Made by a program: the position numbers and the translations under genes. Shown here one piece after another: positions 48,301 to 59,905 of a DNA stretch of 64,000 nt. The stretch covers positions 25,434,484 through 25,498,483 of the forward strand of contig JAIUCV010000007.1 in NCBI GenBank assembly GCA_026724425.1. The letters run 5' to 3'. The notes under the pieces were generated by a model. It searched no databases, was not told the origin of the DNA, and worked only from the letters and a program-made list of their open reading frames with translations. This stretch comes from Erythrophleum ivorense. Taxonomy: Eukaryota > Streptophyta > Magnoliopsida > Fabales > Fabaceae. The stretch's first letter is position 1; each line of letters begins with the position of its first letter.

Positions 48301-51300
48301 TATTCCTAATTAATCTAATTCGTGATTAACACTTTAATTAATTATGGGGTGTTACACTTGATGTGTAGCTAGTGTCCACCAGGCTATACCAGTTGGCTAT
48401 CTCCTAGAGAGTTTAGGACAATAGAACCCCAAGAAGCCTCGAATGTTAGGCAGGATGATTTGCTAAGTCAAGACCATTTGTCCAAGCAAGACCTAATGCA
48501 TGACATGATCCCAGACGCTTTAGTCTTCCTAGGCATCAAAGGGCTTAAACACTTCTTGTGTTGCTTGAACCATTATCTAGAGATGACAAGATAGAGTGTG
48601 AAAGGAATAATAGAGAAAGTGTATCCTATAATGAATTAGCAGATTTACCAGGGATTGCAATGAGGAATTGTACGAAGGACGTACAAAGTACTCGAAGTTG
48701 TCATTTATGATTAAATTCTATTATCTTATGTCGAATGACTGACAAAGTAATGTCTATGATATTGGAGTTATTGCAATATGCTTTTAAGAATGCAAGGTTT
48801 CCAAGTTCATTCTATAAGGCCAAGAAAATAATTAACAAGCTAGGGCTTAATTATGAGAAGATTGATGCATGTCTAAATGATTGCATGTTGTATTGGAAAG
48901 ATGATGAAAGTAGGGAAACATGCAAAGTTTATCACACATCCAAATGGAAAGATAAGGGAAATGCTAGTTAGTTATCAAGCAGTGGTAAAAAGAAAATAGC
49001 GAACAAATCAATGAAGGTTTTGTGATATTTTCCATTGAAGCCAAGATTGCAAAGATTTTTTATGTCTTCTAAAAATGCCAAGGATATGAGATGACATGCC
49101 ATAGATAGTAATGCAAATGGTTTTATGAGGCATCCTAAAGATTCTAAGCCTTGGAAGTCATTTGATACAATTCATCCTAACTTTGCTTCAGATCCATGCA
49201 ATGTGTGACCTAGCTTAGCTAATCCACTCAACACCTTGAGTATTAACTACAACATATGGTTAGTGGTGCTTCTGCCATATAACTTGCCTTTATGAATGTG
49301 TATGTAGCAACCCTCTATTCTAGGTAAGTGAATGCTAAGGAATGATGTAAATGTTTACTTATAGCCTTTGATTGAAGAACTGAAGGAGTTGTGGAATGAT
49401 GGATTTGAAACATATGATTCATCATTTAATTAATTGTTTATCATGCGATAGCACTTATGTGGATGATTAATGATTTCCTTGGACTTGGCACCTTATTTAG
49501 GTGGAACATATACATTGGGTTGGCCTGTCCTTGTTGTAATTTTTATTCTAAATCTTGTCATCTTTCTCATAGGAAAAAATGGTGTTTTATGGGCCATTGA
49601 CATTTTTTGGAAATGGGATATAGGTTTAGATTAAATTGAGTTTGATTTGATGGCAATATTAAGTTGGGAAACCTACCAGTTTTACTAGGCTTGAAAGTTT
49701 TGAAACAAGTGTAGCATATTGATGTCATGTTTGGTAAGAGTCCGAAAGTAGATATTGGAGGGAAAGATCGCATGGAAAAAAATGTTGAAGTGAGTGACTC
49801 TTAGTAGTGGAGGAAGAGGAGTATATTTTTCAACTTTTGTATTGGGAGTTTAATTTATCACAACACAATCTTGATGTTATGTATATTAAGAAAAATGTGT
49901 GTAACAATGCACTGTATATGTTGCTCAATGAACCAGGTAAGGCAAAAGATCACTTAAATGTTCAAAAGGACTTGCTATCTTTGGGGATCAAACCAAACCT
50001 ATGGCTTGATGATAATGGAAAATTTTGACATGCTTTGTACACCATGAGAAATGTGGACAAAGATAAATTTTTGATATCCTTCAAGAATGTGACTATGCTT
50101 GATGTCTATTATAGCAACATTTCTAGTTATGTTGATTTTTAAATATTGCAAGGTTTATGGAGTAAAGAGTCATGACTCTCACATTCTTATGGAGCAATTG
50201 TTACCGTTAGCAATAAAGTGTTGCTTGATTAGGTATGTGGGTATTAATGGATTTGTGCTCATTTTTTAAGCACCTTTATGGAAAAGTGTTGGTTACATAA
50301 GAACTTGAGTAGCTTCAGAAGCAAATTGTGTTAACCTTGTGCCATTTAGAAATGTTATTCCTTTATTGTTTTTTACAGTCATGGTTCACTTGACTATTCA
50401 TTTGATTGATGAGGCCAAGTGTGGAGGGACTGTATATTATCGATGGATGTATCCTATAGAGAAGTAAATTATTTATCTGAATATGTTTTTTTTTTATGAA
50501 TTTAATTTTGTTGCAATTTACAAAATAACTTTGACTATTAATTCTTTAGGTATTTAGGACATTTGAAATCCTATATATATAACAGGGCCCAACCAAAAGG
50601 ATCTATAGCTAAAGCATACATAGCTAAGTAGTGTTTGACATTTTCATTGAGGTGTTTGCATGGAATTGACATCAAATTCAATTAGGTTGGGCATGTTAGT
50701 GATCACTTTGATGATGTTACCTCAAATCAAGCCAAAACTATTTCTCTGTTGATAGGCAAACCAGTGGGACATGGTGAATATTTCAATTGGACACCTACAG
50801 AATTGCGTCAAGCACATTAACATGTGTTGTTTAATTGTGAATTCTATATTGCAATCTATAAGAAGGATGATAGAGAATACATTAATGAGGTGGTAAGGTC
50901 CATTGGTGTAAGTTTGAAATATGTATTATGATGAGTTTTGAATTTGTTATTAGCTTGATTTTATCTTTGTTTATGTACAAGGTTAGTTCACAAACTTAAA
51001 AAATGTCTTAAAAAGTATAGCTTTCATGCTGGTAGGAAGGGTTGAGTCACTTACATATGCCTTGTTATTGTAATTGCAAGTAAAAAATGTTAGAAATATT
51101 ACTATAATCATTTATAAATGTTAGAGATATTAACATGTTATGAAAAATTTTATAATCAAGTGATTAAGAATTAAATCATTGTCACCTTCATATATACTTT
51201 TTATTTTATTTTATTTTTCTGGTCAGTCATATCTTCGATTTAAAATCAAGTTCTAGCAACAATGTATGATGAGTTTGTGCTTCGTTAACACTTCAAGCCT

Positions 51301-51650
51301 AGATTGAAAAAAAAGGAATCTAAAGAAAATAAAGAGGTGAGAATTAGTTATTTTGGCTAACTTTCTAATAATTGTTTGCAAGAAAGTATTCACAATCTTG
51401 AGTTGCAAGATGCCTCAACATTTACAGTTGGCCAACATGATGCTTTGGGACAGATTTTACATCAAGAGCATTCAAGAAGGGTTCAGGGCCTAAGATTTGG
51501 CCCTACACCATCCAAATCAACATAAACTTGGTGGTGGTTGTTCTGGCAACTAGGAAAATGATGTTCCACCTAAGTAGCAATCCAAAAATGATGAAATAGT
51601 GGTGCTAAAGATTGTTGTATGGTATATCTTAAAAAATTTTTGGGAGATAT
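45382..51650 (+). pseudogene. Decayed CACTA (En/Spm) TNP2-type transposase gene, split by a solo LTR
   Basis: The N-terminal transposase-associated domain is recognisable at 45382-45568 (an MDKSW-like start with ATG now ATA, then EFLDFAYLYASSNRKIRCPC), with stops. After the LTR at 45569-48356 the gene resumes at 48362. TNP2 motifs follow in order with many stops: FPSSFYKAKKIINKLGLNYE and NDCMLYWKDDESRETC (48735-48971), PLKPRLQRFF then MRHPKDSK (about 49025-49150), LPYWEFNL-like and NEPGKAKDHLN (49801-50028), a DUF4218-like VMVHLTIHLIDEAK near 50380, YLGHLKSYI near 50550, and QAKTISLLIGKPVGHGEYFN near 50730-50785. A later VRGLRFGPTPS lies near 51478. The terminal inverted repeats were not found. 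It is certainly non-functional. Confidence 0.82.
45569..48356 (-). mobile_element. Solo LTR (2.8 kb), second copy of the GC-palindrome family
   Basis: On the minus strand it starts TGTAACACCCCATAATT at 48356 and ends GGTTATCACA at 45569. The target duplication CTTGA is at 45564-45568 and 48357-48361. It lies inside the CACTA transposase frame: the sequence encoding YDHL is cut and its continuation reappears on the other side. It is clearly related to the copy at 30521-33218 but more diverged in its palindrome array (45840-46240), where most CGCCGCGGCG units have lost CpGs. ORFs at 45975-46456, 46689-46877 and 47121-47306 are LTR noise. Confidence 0.88.
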
Positions 51651-53209
51651 GCCCCCACCAACTAAGTTTGTACACATTTTCAATGATGAGGTATAATGTT
51701 TTAAATTCTACATTTAAAGGTTTAGATCTATGTTATTTTATTGTTTTGGCTTTGGTACTAAAAACCACAAATGGGATGACTACTCACATAATAAAAGTTA
51801 TTGGTGTAACTTGTGCTGAAATTGTGCTAAAATTGTATTGTAACTTTTGGTGCAACTTCTACTGATTATTGTGTTGAAATTGTGTTGATTATTGAATGAC
51901 CTTTCATGATCTCAATAACATAAAGGATCCTTATTTAATGTTGAGGAATGTTCAGAGATTGTTAAAATCTATAGTATTATGCTTTTTATAAACAATTATA
52001 TTAGCAAATTGTTTTGCATTCTATTTACTTTCCTGGCCAAAGAAGTGAAAAGTGGAAATTAAATAACCTTTATAGATATCATTCTTATTTGAAACAATTA
52101 TTTCTTGTATTTTTCCAAATAGTGGTTTGTGAATTAGAGATTTCTTAAGAGGTATAGAAATGCAAACATAGTTTTTTTCCTTGTTTTTATTTTTAGGAAC
52201 ATTAATTACATGGCTACTTGCATTTTCTATACTCTAGACTATAAGAACTTTAGATTATGGCATGAGTGGATAAGTGAGTTGCTTTCTCCTGATTTATCGA
52301 TAATAATTTTGGGCTCAAGTTATGTAGTTCGAGCAATTAGTAGAAAAAGAATAAGAGATTCTAAAGCTAGATAATGAAGGATCATAACCTAGCTTGCTCT
52401 TGTGGTATTAATGTAAGCATTTTTTATTTCAAAGATTGATTGATTTTGGACACCAATTAATTTTTCTTGTTGATTTGGTTGTTCAGGATTAGTAAAGCTT
52501 ATCCAATGTTTAAATAAACTTATATTAACTAGCACATGAAAATGTTTATTGCTTAGTCCTTTGATAGCTTTGATTGGAACTATTAAGGAAATTAGATGTT
52601 AAATTATGTATTGTAGTTTATTTGACAATAGTAAATCATGCTTTACAACTATGTGTCAAGAAAAAATAAAATAATATTCATTATGCTGGTATTGTCTTTC
52701 TATTTGTATGTATATATAACACTAGTAATGGAAAATAGATTCCTATGGAAAGTTTCATTCATTTCTTGGATGAAAAGGTTGTTTTCATTTTCATCCACTT
52801 AGTTAACATTACATCATTATATGCAATCTCTTTCTTTGTAGAAGACCACCTGGAAACAAGGCTTTCTTTTTATTAGATGACTTCTTTATGATATATGTGC
52901 TTATTTAAATGAAATTTCACGATCTTAGTAACATTAAGGATCCTCGTTTGATATTAAGGAATGTTCAGAGATTTTTTAATTAAGTTGTGTTATACTTTTT
53001 ATAGCCAATTATATTAGCAAATTGTGGTTAGTATGCATTTTGTAGACTTTCCTAGCCAAAGAAGTGAAAAGTTGAAATTCAACAACATTTATGGATTTCA
53101 TTCTTATATTTTCTTCATATGTTCACTATAACATGATTGCATATGATAGTGACCCTACATGATGGACACTTATAATTTTACTTGTTATGTTACCTTATGA
53201 AGCTATTGA
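51651..53209. other. Non-coding, carries a 200-bp duplicated segment
   Basis: 51894-52090 and 52909-53110 are diverged direct copies with shared landmarks in order: AAGGATCCT, GGAATGTTCAGAGATT, CAATTATATTAGCAAATTG, and CCAAAGAAGTGAAAAGT. The rest is AT-rich without ORFs. It may belong to the 3' part of the CACTA element. Confidence 0.6.
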
Positions 53210-54132
53210 TGTAACATCTACTTTTTTAATTAGATTGGAAACTGGTATATTAATAAAAGATGACCTTAAAGTAAAATGAATTAAAGTTAAATAAAGGTAG
53301 AATATTAATTAGAATATCAAGAATCAGCTTATAAAGTCATTAATAGAGTAAAAATGGAGTCAAGATGGCTAAACAAAGCAAAATGGTACATTAGTGGAAA
53401 AATCATAATTTTGAACAAAATTTCAAAAACTCTAGGAAAATAGTTTTAAATGTCAAAATTAAGCTTACTTGGGTTTTTAGAGGTCCTAGAAATCATAAGG
53501 GCTGTCAGAATCAGTTAAAACTTTTATAGTATGTAAATTGAGTCAGATAATATCGTGACTGTAAGTGGAATTATTTTTCACTATTTTAAGCCATTTAAAC
53601 TCCAAAAAATAATTTTTTTATGTGAAAGCACTCAAAATTGTGTAAAGAGAAGTTAGATCCTGAAAAGCCTAAAAAATGAGTTTGAACAGAGCGAATTTAC
53701 AACCAGGGACAAAATGGTCATTTTGAAATATTTTAAAAGAGGCTTCTTATGTAAGCCATGCCTCATCATCTCTAGTTATTGAATTTTCAGCTTAAGAAGC
53801 AATTAATGGCGTCCTGAGAAAGGGAGGAGAGAAAGAGATTTCAAGCCCTAATTTAGGTAAGTAAACGACTTTACTTCACCTCGCACTAATTAGGAAGATT
53901 AATTTACTATTTGAAGCTTTCTAATAGCGATTTTCTTGTCATGAAAAATTGAATTTTGGATTTGACCTAACCTAAAAAGAAGCTTTTTTCAAGAAACTAT
54001 TAGGTAGAAACCAGTTTATGCGAAGAGTGCTTTGCATTGAGGTAAGTTTCTAGTTGAAACACTTGAAAAATTTTGTGCTTCTTGGCCTTATATGGTTTGG
54101 CCATAAGAGAGAAAAATAAGGGGAGGATTTTT
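53210..54132 (+). mobile_element. Truncated LTR A of the 53-62 kb LTR family
   Basis: Begins TGTAACATCTAC at 53210, preceded by ATTGA. It shares landmarks with the next unit (GGTAGRATRTTAATTARAA, GGCAAAATCATAATTT-like, AGGTAAGTAAAC versus AGGTAAGGAAAC), so it is the same LTR family in plus orientation. It is cut at 54132 where LTR B starts. Confidence 0.55.
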
Positions 54133-54892
54133 TGTAATATCCAATATTTTAGAAAGTAAACTGAAATCGATATTGTGATATCAGAGGATCTTAAAGCAAA
54201 TAGAATTAAGACCAATTAAGGGTAGGATGTTAATTAAAACATCTAAAAATGTGGGTAGGAAACTAAGAATAGCCTAAAATTAGAGCTAAAACGGTAAAAC
54301 AAAGGAATTGAAAATGTAGTGGCAAAATCATAATTTCAAATAACATTGTGAAAACTCAAAAGAGGGAGTTTTAAATGGAAAAATTGAGTTTTCCAAGATT
54401 CTCAGAGGCCTTAATAACCATAGGAACTCTTAGAATAGTTAAAATCCTTCTAGTATACATTTTCGATTATTGATTGACAGGATGGTTCAATAAGATTTTA
54501 AATCTAATTTGGGTGAAATTAAATATATTTTATGAATTAGAAGACCTAAATTTTTTGATAGAAGAGACAATTCTTAGAAAAGGAGTTGAAATGAGTTCAA
54601 ATGAAGGAAACAAAGTTAAGGACAAAGTTGAAATATTGAAAAATTATAAAACCCTAGCTCCTTTATATAAATAGCCCTCTCCACCTTCTTGTCCTTCATT
54701 TACACAAAATTTTTAGCTCTGAACCAGACTTAAAGGACACCCCAAATAGCATCAAAACTCAAGGAAGATTGAAGCTGTAATACCATATCTAATCACTACT
54801 TAATTTGCATCACAACTGGTACAAAATAGTTATTTTCATGAAATTATCACCTTTAGCAGCGGAAAGTACCATTATTAAAAGCCAAAATAATT

Positions 54893-55208
54893 TATCTTTG
54901 GCTAGATGGACCATGTGGACTTACCAAACTTATTTTTCATTCATAACACATTTGTTCAACTAGAAATATCACATTTTAAATCATAAATTTCGGGTACTGA
55001 GGCATATATCACAAAACACATCTTATTTGCAATTTTCCTTGAATTCTATATATCTTTGGCTAGATGGACCATGTGGACTTACCAAACTTATTTTTCATTC
55101 ATAACACATTTGTTCAACTAGAAATATCACATTTTAAATCATAAATTTCGGGTACTGAGGCATATATCACAAAACACATCTTATTTGCAATTTTCCTTGA
55201 ATTCTATA
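54893..55208. repeat. Perfect 158-bp tandem duplication
   Basis: 54893-55050 and 55051-55208 are identical over all 158 bases as I read them. Identity this high inside an old LTR indicates a very recent event or an assembly artefact. Confidence 0.95.
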
Positions 55209-56311
55209 TTCTAATATGAACTTTGAAAATTCATAACTAATTCTCAAATCATATAAATTATATCTTTTTGGAAAGCTCTAGATGCCCTCTAAGTACCATA
55301 AAAATTTTAGATCAAAACAACCACGTTTGGCTTATGAAATTTGATGGAATAGTACTTTGAGTTTGGTGGGCATTTTGTAGCAAACCTAGAATTTTAGAAA
55401 TTCATATCTTACTCTACACAGATCCAAATTGAGTGCTCTTAGTGGCTATGAAAATATTATGATATCTACTATATTTCTATAAAATTTCATGAGCATTGGA
55501 CTTTATTTGGCCCTTAAATGACACCAAAAATCAAATTGACCATATAAACAGTAACAGTGACAGTTTCTGCATAATTTAGCCAACTTTAAAAAATTATAAA
55601 AAATTCTCTAGATCTCAAAAAATAGTGCTCTTTAACTCTATGAAAAGATCTAGAAGATAGCTATTTTCTTACCAAATTTCATGTAAAAACTCGTCTATTT
55701 AATTAAATGTTGGTTCAAGGCAAGGAAGTGGCTCAAAATGGTCACATAATGGCTTCAAATGGTCCAAAATGACTTTCCTCTTGAACCATGACCATTTGAG
55801 CACATCCAACACTTACATTATAGCATATAGAAGCATCCAAATAGGTCCAAACCATCATAGAAATAAAAAATCACTCATCCACTTATTCTTATGCATATGT
55901 ACACTAAGGCTCATACATGTCAAAAACTCATATACTCATACATTTGGTTCTAGGTTTGATTATACATCATAATTACATACTTTTACACATGCTCAATGGT
56001 TTACATCTCATGAACTTTATATACATACAAACCTTAACATCAAATTACATAAATTCCTATTCTATTGTCAAAGTCTCCTCCTTCAAGCTCCTTGGCTTAT
56101 ATTTTTTGCTCTATGAGGCTCACCTAGATATGGTTAGATATAATGTGAGGAAGAGTGAGATTCAAAGAATTTCAATAGCTCTTTTATCCTTTCAAGCATA
56201 CATATATGACATATTTTTATGTCAAAGAATGCAATGATGTAATGAAAACTTCTAAGATATACATAATCATTTTTCAAGTCACATAAACTCATTCAAATCA
56301 AACATAGGCTC

Positions 56312-56497
56312 TAGGGACTTTTAGTCTAGTCTCACCCAATTTCTTTGGGACTTTTGGATTAGTTTCACCCACTTTTAGGAACTTTTGACTTAGTCTCACT
56401 CTCTTTTGAGATTTTGGCTTTGTCTCACCCATTCTTAGGGACTTTTGGCTTCTCCTCATCCATTCTAAAGGACTTTTGGCACAACCTTACCTATTAG
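56312..56497. repeat. Minisatellite, about 32-bp unit, six copies
   Basis: Units begin at about 56312, 56345, 56376, 56407, 56437 and 56468. The consensus is built around GGGACTTTTGGCTTAGTCTC followed by ACCCATT. The same unit occurs inverted at 59573-59750 and direct at 59781-59905. Confidence 0.85.
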
Positions 56498-59400
56498 AAG
56501 CCATCTTACATTCAAAACAAGTTTCAAGAGATATGATGGTACCAAAGCATTTAATCAATGGCTATAAGCATATCTCATGATTGAAAAATTCACGCAAGCA
56601 TCCAATGAAAATCAAACAACCAAGAACTGCATACAAGAAATAATAGAGAGCTACCTTGAGTCAAGAACACAAACTTTCTTCCTTGAAGTTTACTTCTGCT
56701 TCTCGGCCTCACACACACACACACCTAGGTGGAGCTTGATTTTCTTGGCCTAGATATATCAAATAAGACACAATTACATCATTGGAACCAATTCTAACTT
56801 CACATAAACTCTACACAACCATGTTTTACCTTATGATATACTTATGGTTCCATATAAGGGCACAATGAAGCAACCTATATAATTCATGGTCTAGGCTCTA
56901 ATTTTTTACTCAATCTAAGTCTCATGACTCCATTTAAAGTTATTAGAGCCATCACAAACTCAATTCAAGGAGTTAAATATCAAGATACTTCTTTATGCCT
57001 TAAAAAAGAACCTAAACTTCCATATTTCAAACCATGGTTCCTAATTTTAAACTAATAGTTCCTTTGGTATTTATTATTTATATCTAGACCATTTCTATCC
57101 TTAGAATCAAAGAAAACTCTCCCTAGGTGCCATTTCTCTCCCTTGGCCGAGACATACACTAGGTGAAGAACCTATAGAGTTTCATTCAATTTTCTAGGGG
57201 TTTTGACATCCATAAGGATTCCTAGACCTCTTATAGACTTATACATACTCTTACATAAGGTAAATTATCATTAGAAAGCTTCAAAAATTGCTAGGTGCAA
57301 TAAGAACCCTAGGCATCATAACTTGAATTCTAAAACTTCTCTTTTAATTCCAATTGCATATTCATGTTCTTCATGCTCTAAAACCCTTGTTCCTACCTTA
57401 CTATGACTTGAATTCCTTTTCTCCTTAATGGGCCTAGGTCTGGCCGAGACACACATGGAAGAAGGAGACAAGATGAAGCAAAATAATTTATGGTCTTTTA
57501 CCTTGTTTTCAAGCTTTTCCAAGGAGCTTTCTAAAGCTTCTAATCTCTCCTTCAAACTATCTCTTCTTCCATTGAACTAGCCATGAATCAACCTCAAATC
57601 ACTCATCAAAACTATAGGAAAAGATAGGAGAAAGAGGAGAACAAGGTTGGTGAAGGAGGAAGCATGAAAAACCATGGATTTTCTTACCTTTTGGCTTAGT
57701 TTCTCTGCTTCTTTTTCCCTCCTTCTTGTGTGCCACTTCAAGGAGTCTTAGGATCTATTTTTGGCCAGGAGAAAGTTGAATAAGGTGAGTGGAAGAAAGT
57801 GGGTCATGACTTATAAGAAGAAAGGCCAAGTTATAATACTTTTTTCAAAATTCTCATTTTATCCATTTTCTTGGTTCCTTCCATTTGGGCTCATTTTAAC
57901 TCTTTTTCGAGAACCATCTTTTCCATTATGAAATTTAAGCTCTCTAATTCATAAAATGCTTTTGGTTTCATGTAAATTTGATTTAAAACATTCCTAAATG
58001 AATCTGTCAAAATTTTGGTCAATCAACACGCTAAAATATAAACCGGAGGGGTTTTAACTATTCTAAGGGTTCTTGTGATTTTTAGGGCATCTGAAAATTC
58101 CATGAAACTCAATTTTTCTATTTAAGGATTCCTATTTTAAGTTTTCTAAAAATTGCCCAAAATTACCAAAGATGCCACTCTATTTTAGTCTAATTTTGTT
58201 TAGCTATTCTGGCTCCGATTTTCGCCCATCTCTAACCTTGTATCCTCACTTTTAGATGTTTAGATTATTACTCTAATTTTATTTGGCCTTTAATCATTCA
58301 ATTTAAGAAACTTCATTTCATAATCTCCTTAGTTTTAGGACTTTCAGAACAAATGGGTATTACAGAAGCTACCTAAGGTAAGGAAACCTAAGGAATTTGC
58401 CTATGATGTTCTTATCAGCTAGTTTCCATTCTTTCTTCACTTCTTCTCCATGGTTTTGACATCTCAAAGAAAGGTGTTTTGAATTTGAAGTCATGGAGAA
58501 AAAAGATTTTAACAAGGAACCAAACACACAAAATTAACCATCATGAAAAGCCATTTCATTTTATATATGTTTTGGTATGGAAGATTGCTTCTCCTTGTCT
58601 CTCCGTCATCCTATAGGTTCGACCACCATGAGAGGAACATGGGAGGGGTTGGTTTTTCATTGAATCATGCTAGAAATTAAGGTTTTGGAATGTAGAGATT
58701 AAGATCTTGCCATTAGAAGCAGGTAAGAAGCCATGGAATGCATAATTGGGAAATTAGGGTTTTGATTATATTTAGGGATTTATAAAGCTTTCTAATGATG
58801 ATTTAACTTATGTAAGAGCATAATTGAATTTATAAGAGACCTAAAAAGCTTTACAAGTGCCAAATTCCTTAGGAAAATGAATGAAAATCCATAGGTACTT
58901 CTTAGAATATATGTCTCGGCCAAGGGTAGTTTCAAGTACCTAGGGAGAGTTTTCTTTGATTCTAAGGTTATGAATAGTCTAGATATGAATAATAAATACC
59001 AAAGGAACCATTGGTTTGAATTTAGGAACATATCTTGAAAGTTGAAATTTTAAGGTTCCATTATGCATAAAGAAATATCTTGATGTTAAGCTCATTGAAT
59101 TGAGTTTGTGATGACTCTAACGAGTTTAAATGGAGTCATGTGACTTAGATTGAGTGAAAAATTAGAGCCAAGATGATGAATTATATGAGTTGCTTTATTA
59201 TGTTACAATATTGAACCATATAGATGCCATAAGATAGAATTGATTTATGTAGAATTTACGTGAGGTTAGAGATGTTTCCATTGAGGAGAACTTTTGTGTG
59301 TTGTTTGATTTGTTGAGGCCAAGCAAAGCAAACCTCTCCCAAGTATGTGTGTGAGACTAAGAGGAGAAGCTAGGGAATCAAGGAATAAAGTTGTGCTTCT

Positions 59401-59572
59401 TGACTCAAGGTAGCTCTTCATCCATTCTTGTATGTATGTCTTGGTTATTTGATTATCATTAATTGCTTGTATATGTGTTTGAATCATGAAACATGTCTAT
59501 TACTATTAGTTTAATTCTTTGATGACATTATTCTTGAATTGCTTTGAAAATTATGAGATATCTCTTGATCGG

Positions 59573-59905
59573 TGAGGTTGTGCCAAAAGTCCCTTAAATT
59601 GGATGAGGTAATGCCAAAAGTCCCTAAGTAAGGGTAAGATAAAGCCAAAAGTCTCATGGAATGACTGAAGCTAAGTCAAAAGTCCTTAAAATGGGGGAGG
59701 CCAATCCAAAAGTTCTAAGTAATTGGGTGTGGCTAGACCAAAAGATCCTAGAGTTGTTCTTGAACTTGATGGATCCATTTTCTAGGGACTTTTGACTTAG
59801 CCTTACTCATTCTAAGAAGCTTTTGACCTTTTCTCACCCCTTCCTAGGGACTTTTCGCTTCATCTTACCCATTTCAAAGGACTTTTAGCATCACCTCACC
59901 CATTA
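59573..59905. repeat. Head-to-head minisatellite arrays
   Basis: About six units in the CCAAAAGTCCC orientation (59573-59750) face about four units in the GGGACTTTTG orientation (59781-59905), separated by roughly 30 bp. They are the same family as 56312-56497 and form the tip of a larger inverted repeat. Confidence 0.8.

Larger units (their letters stand above)
54776..58364 (-). mobile_element. Solo LTR (3.6 kb), minus orientation, nested in LTR B
   Basis: On the minus strand it starts TGTAATACCCATTTG at 58364 and ends TATGGTATTACA at 54776. The perfect target duplication GAAGC is at 54771-54775 and 58365-58369. It contains a perfect 158-bp tandem duplication and a six-copy minisatellite. 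An (AC) microsatellite lies at about 56709-56724. ORFs at 55769-56237 and 57316-57555 are not recognisable genes. Confidence 0.88.
54133..59770 (+). mobile_element. LTR B of the same family, interrupted by a solo LTR
   Basis: Begins TGTAATATCCAATATT at 54133 in a run of T. The left part is 54133-54775 and the right part resumes at 58370, after the inserted LTR and its duplicated GAAGC. A TATA box (TATATAAATA, 54664-54673) marks the promoter and its plus orientation. The right part contains a minisatellite (59573-59750) and joins head to head with an inverted LTR copy near 59775. Non-coding. Confidence 0.6.

Noticed and set aside
30521..48356. The two related LTRs as the 5' and 3' LTRs of one 18-kb retroelement
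   Set aside because: Each has its own perfect and different target duplication (TAATG, CTTGA), and the second sits inside a transposase frame. They are separate solo LTRs.
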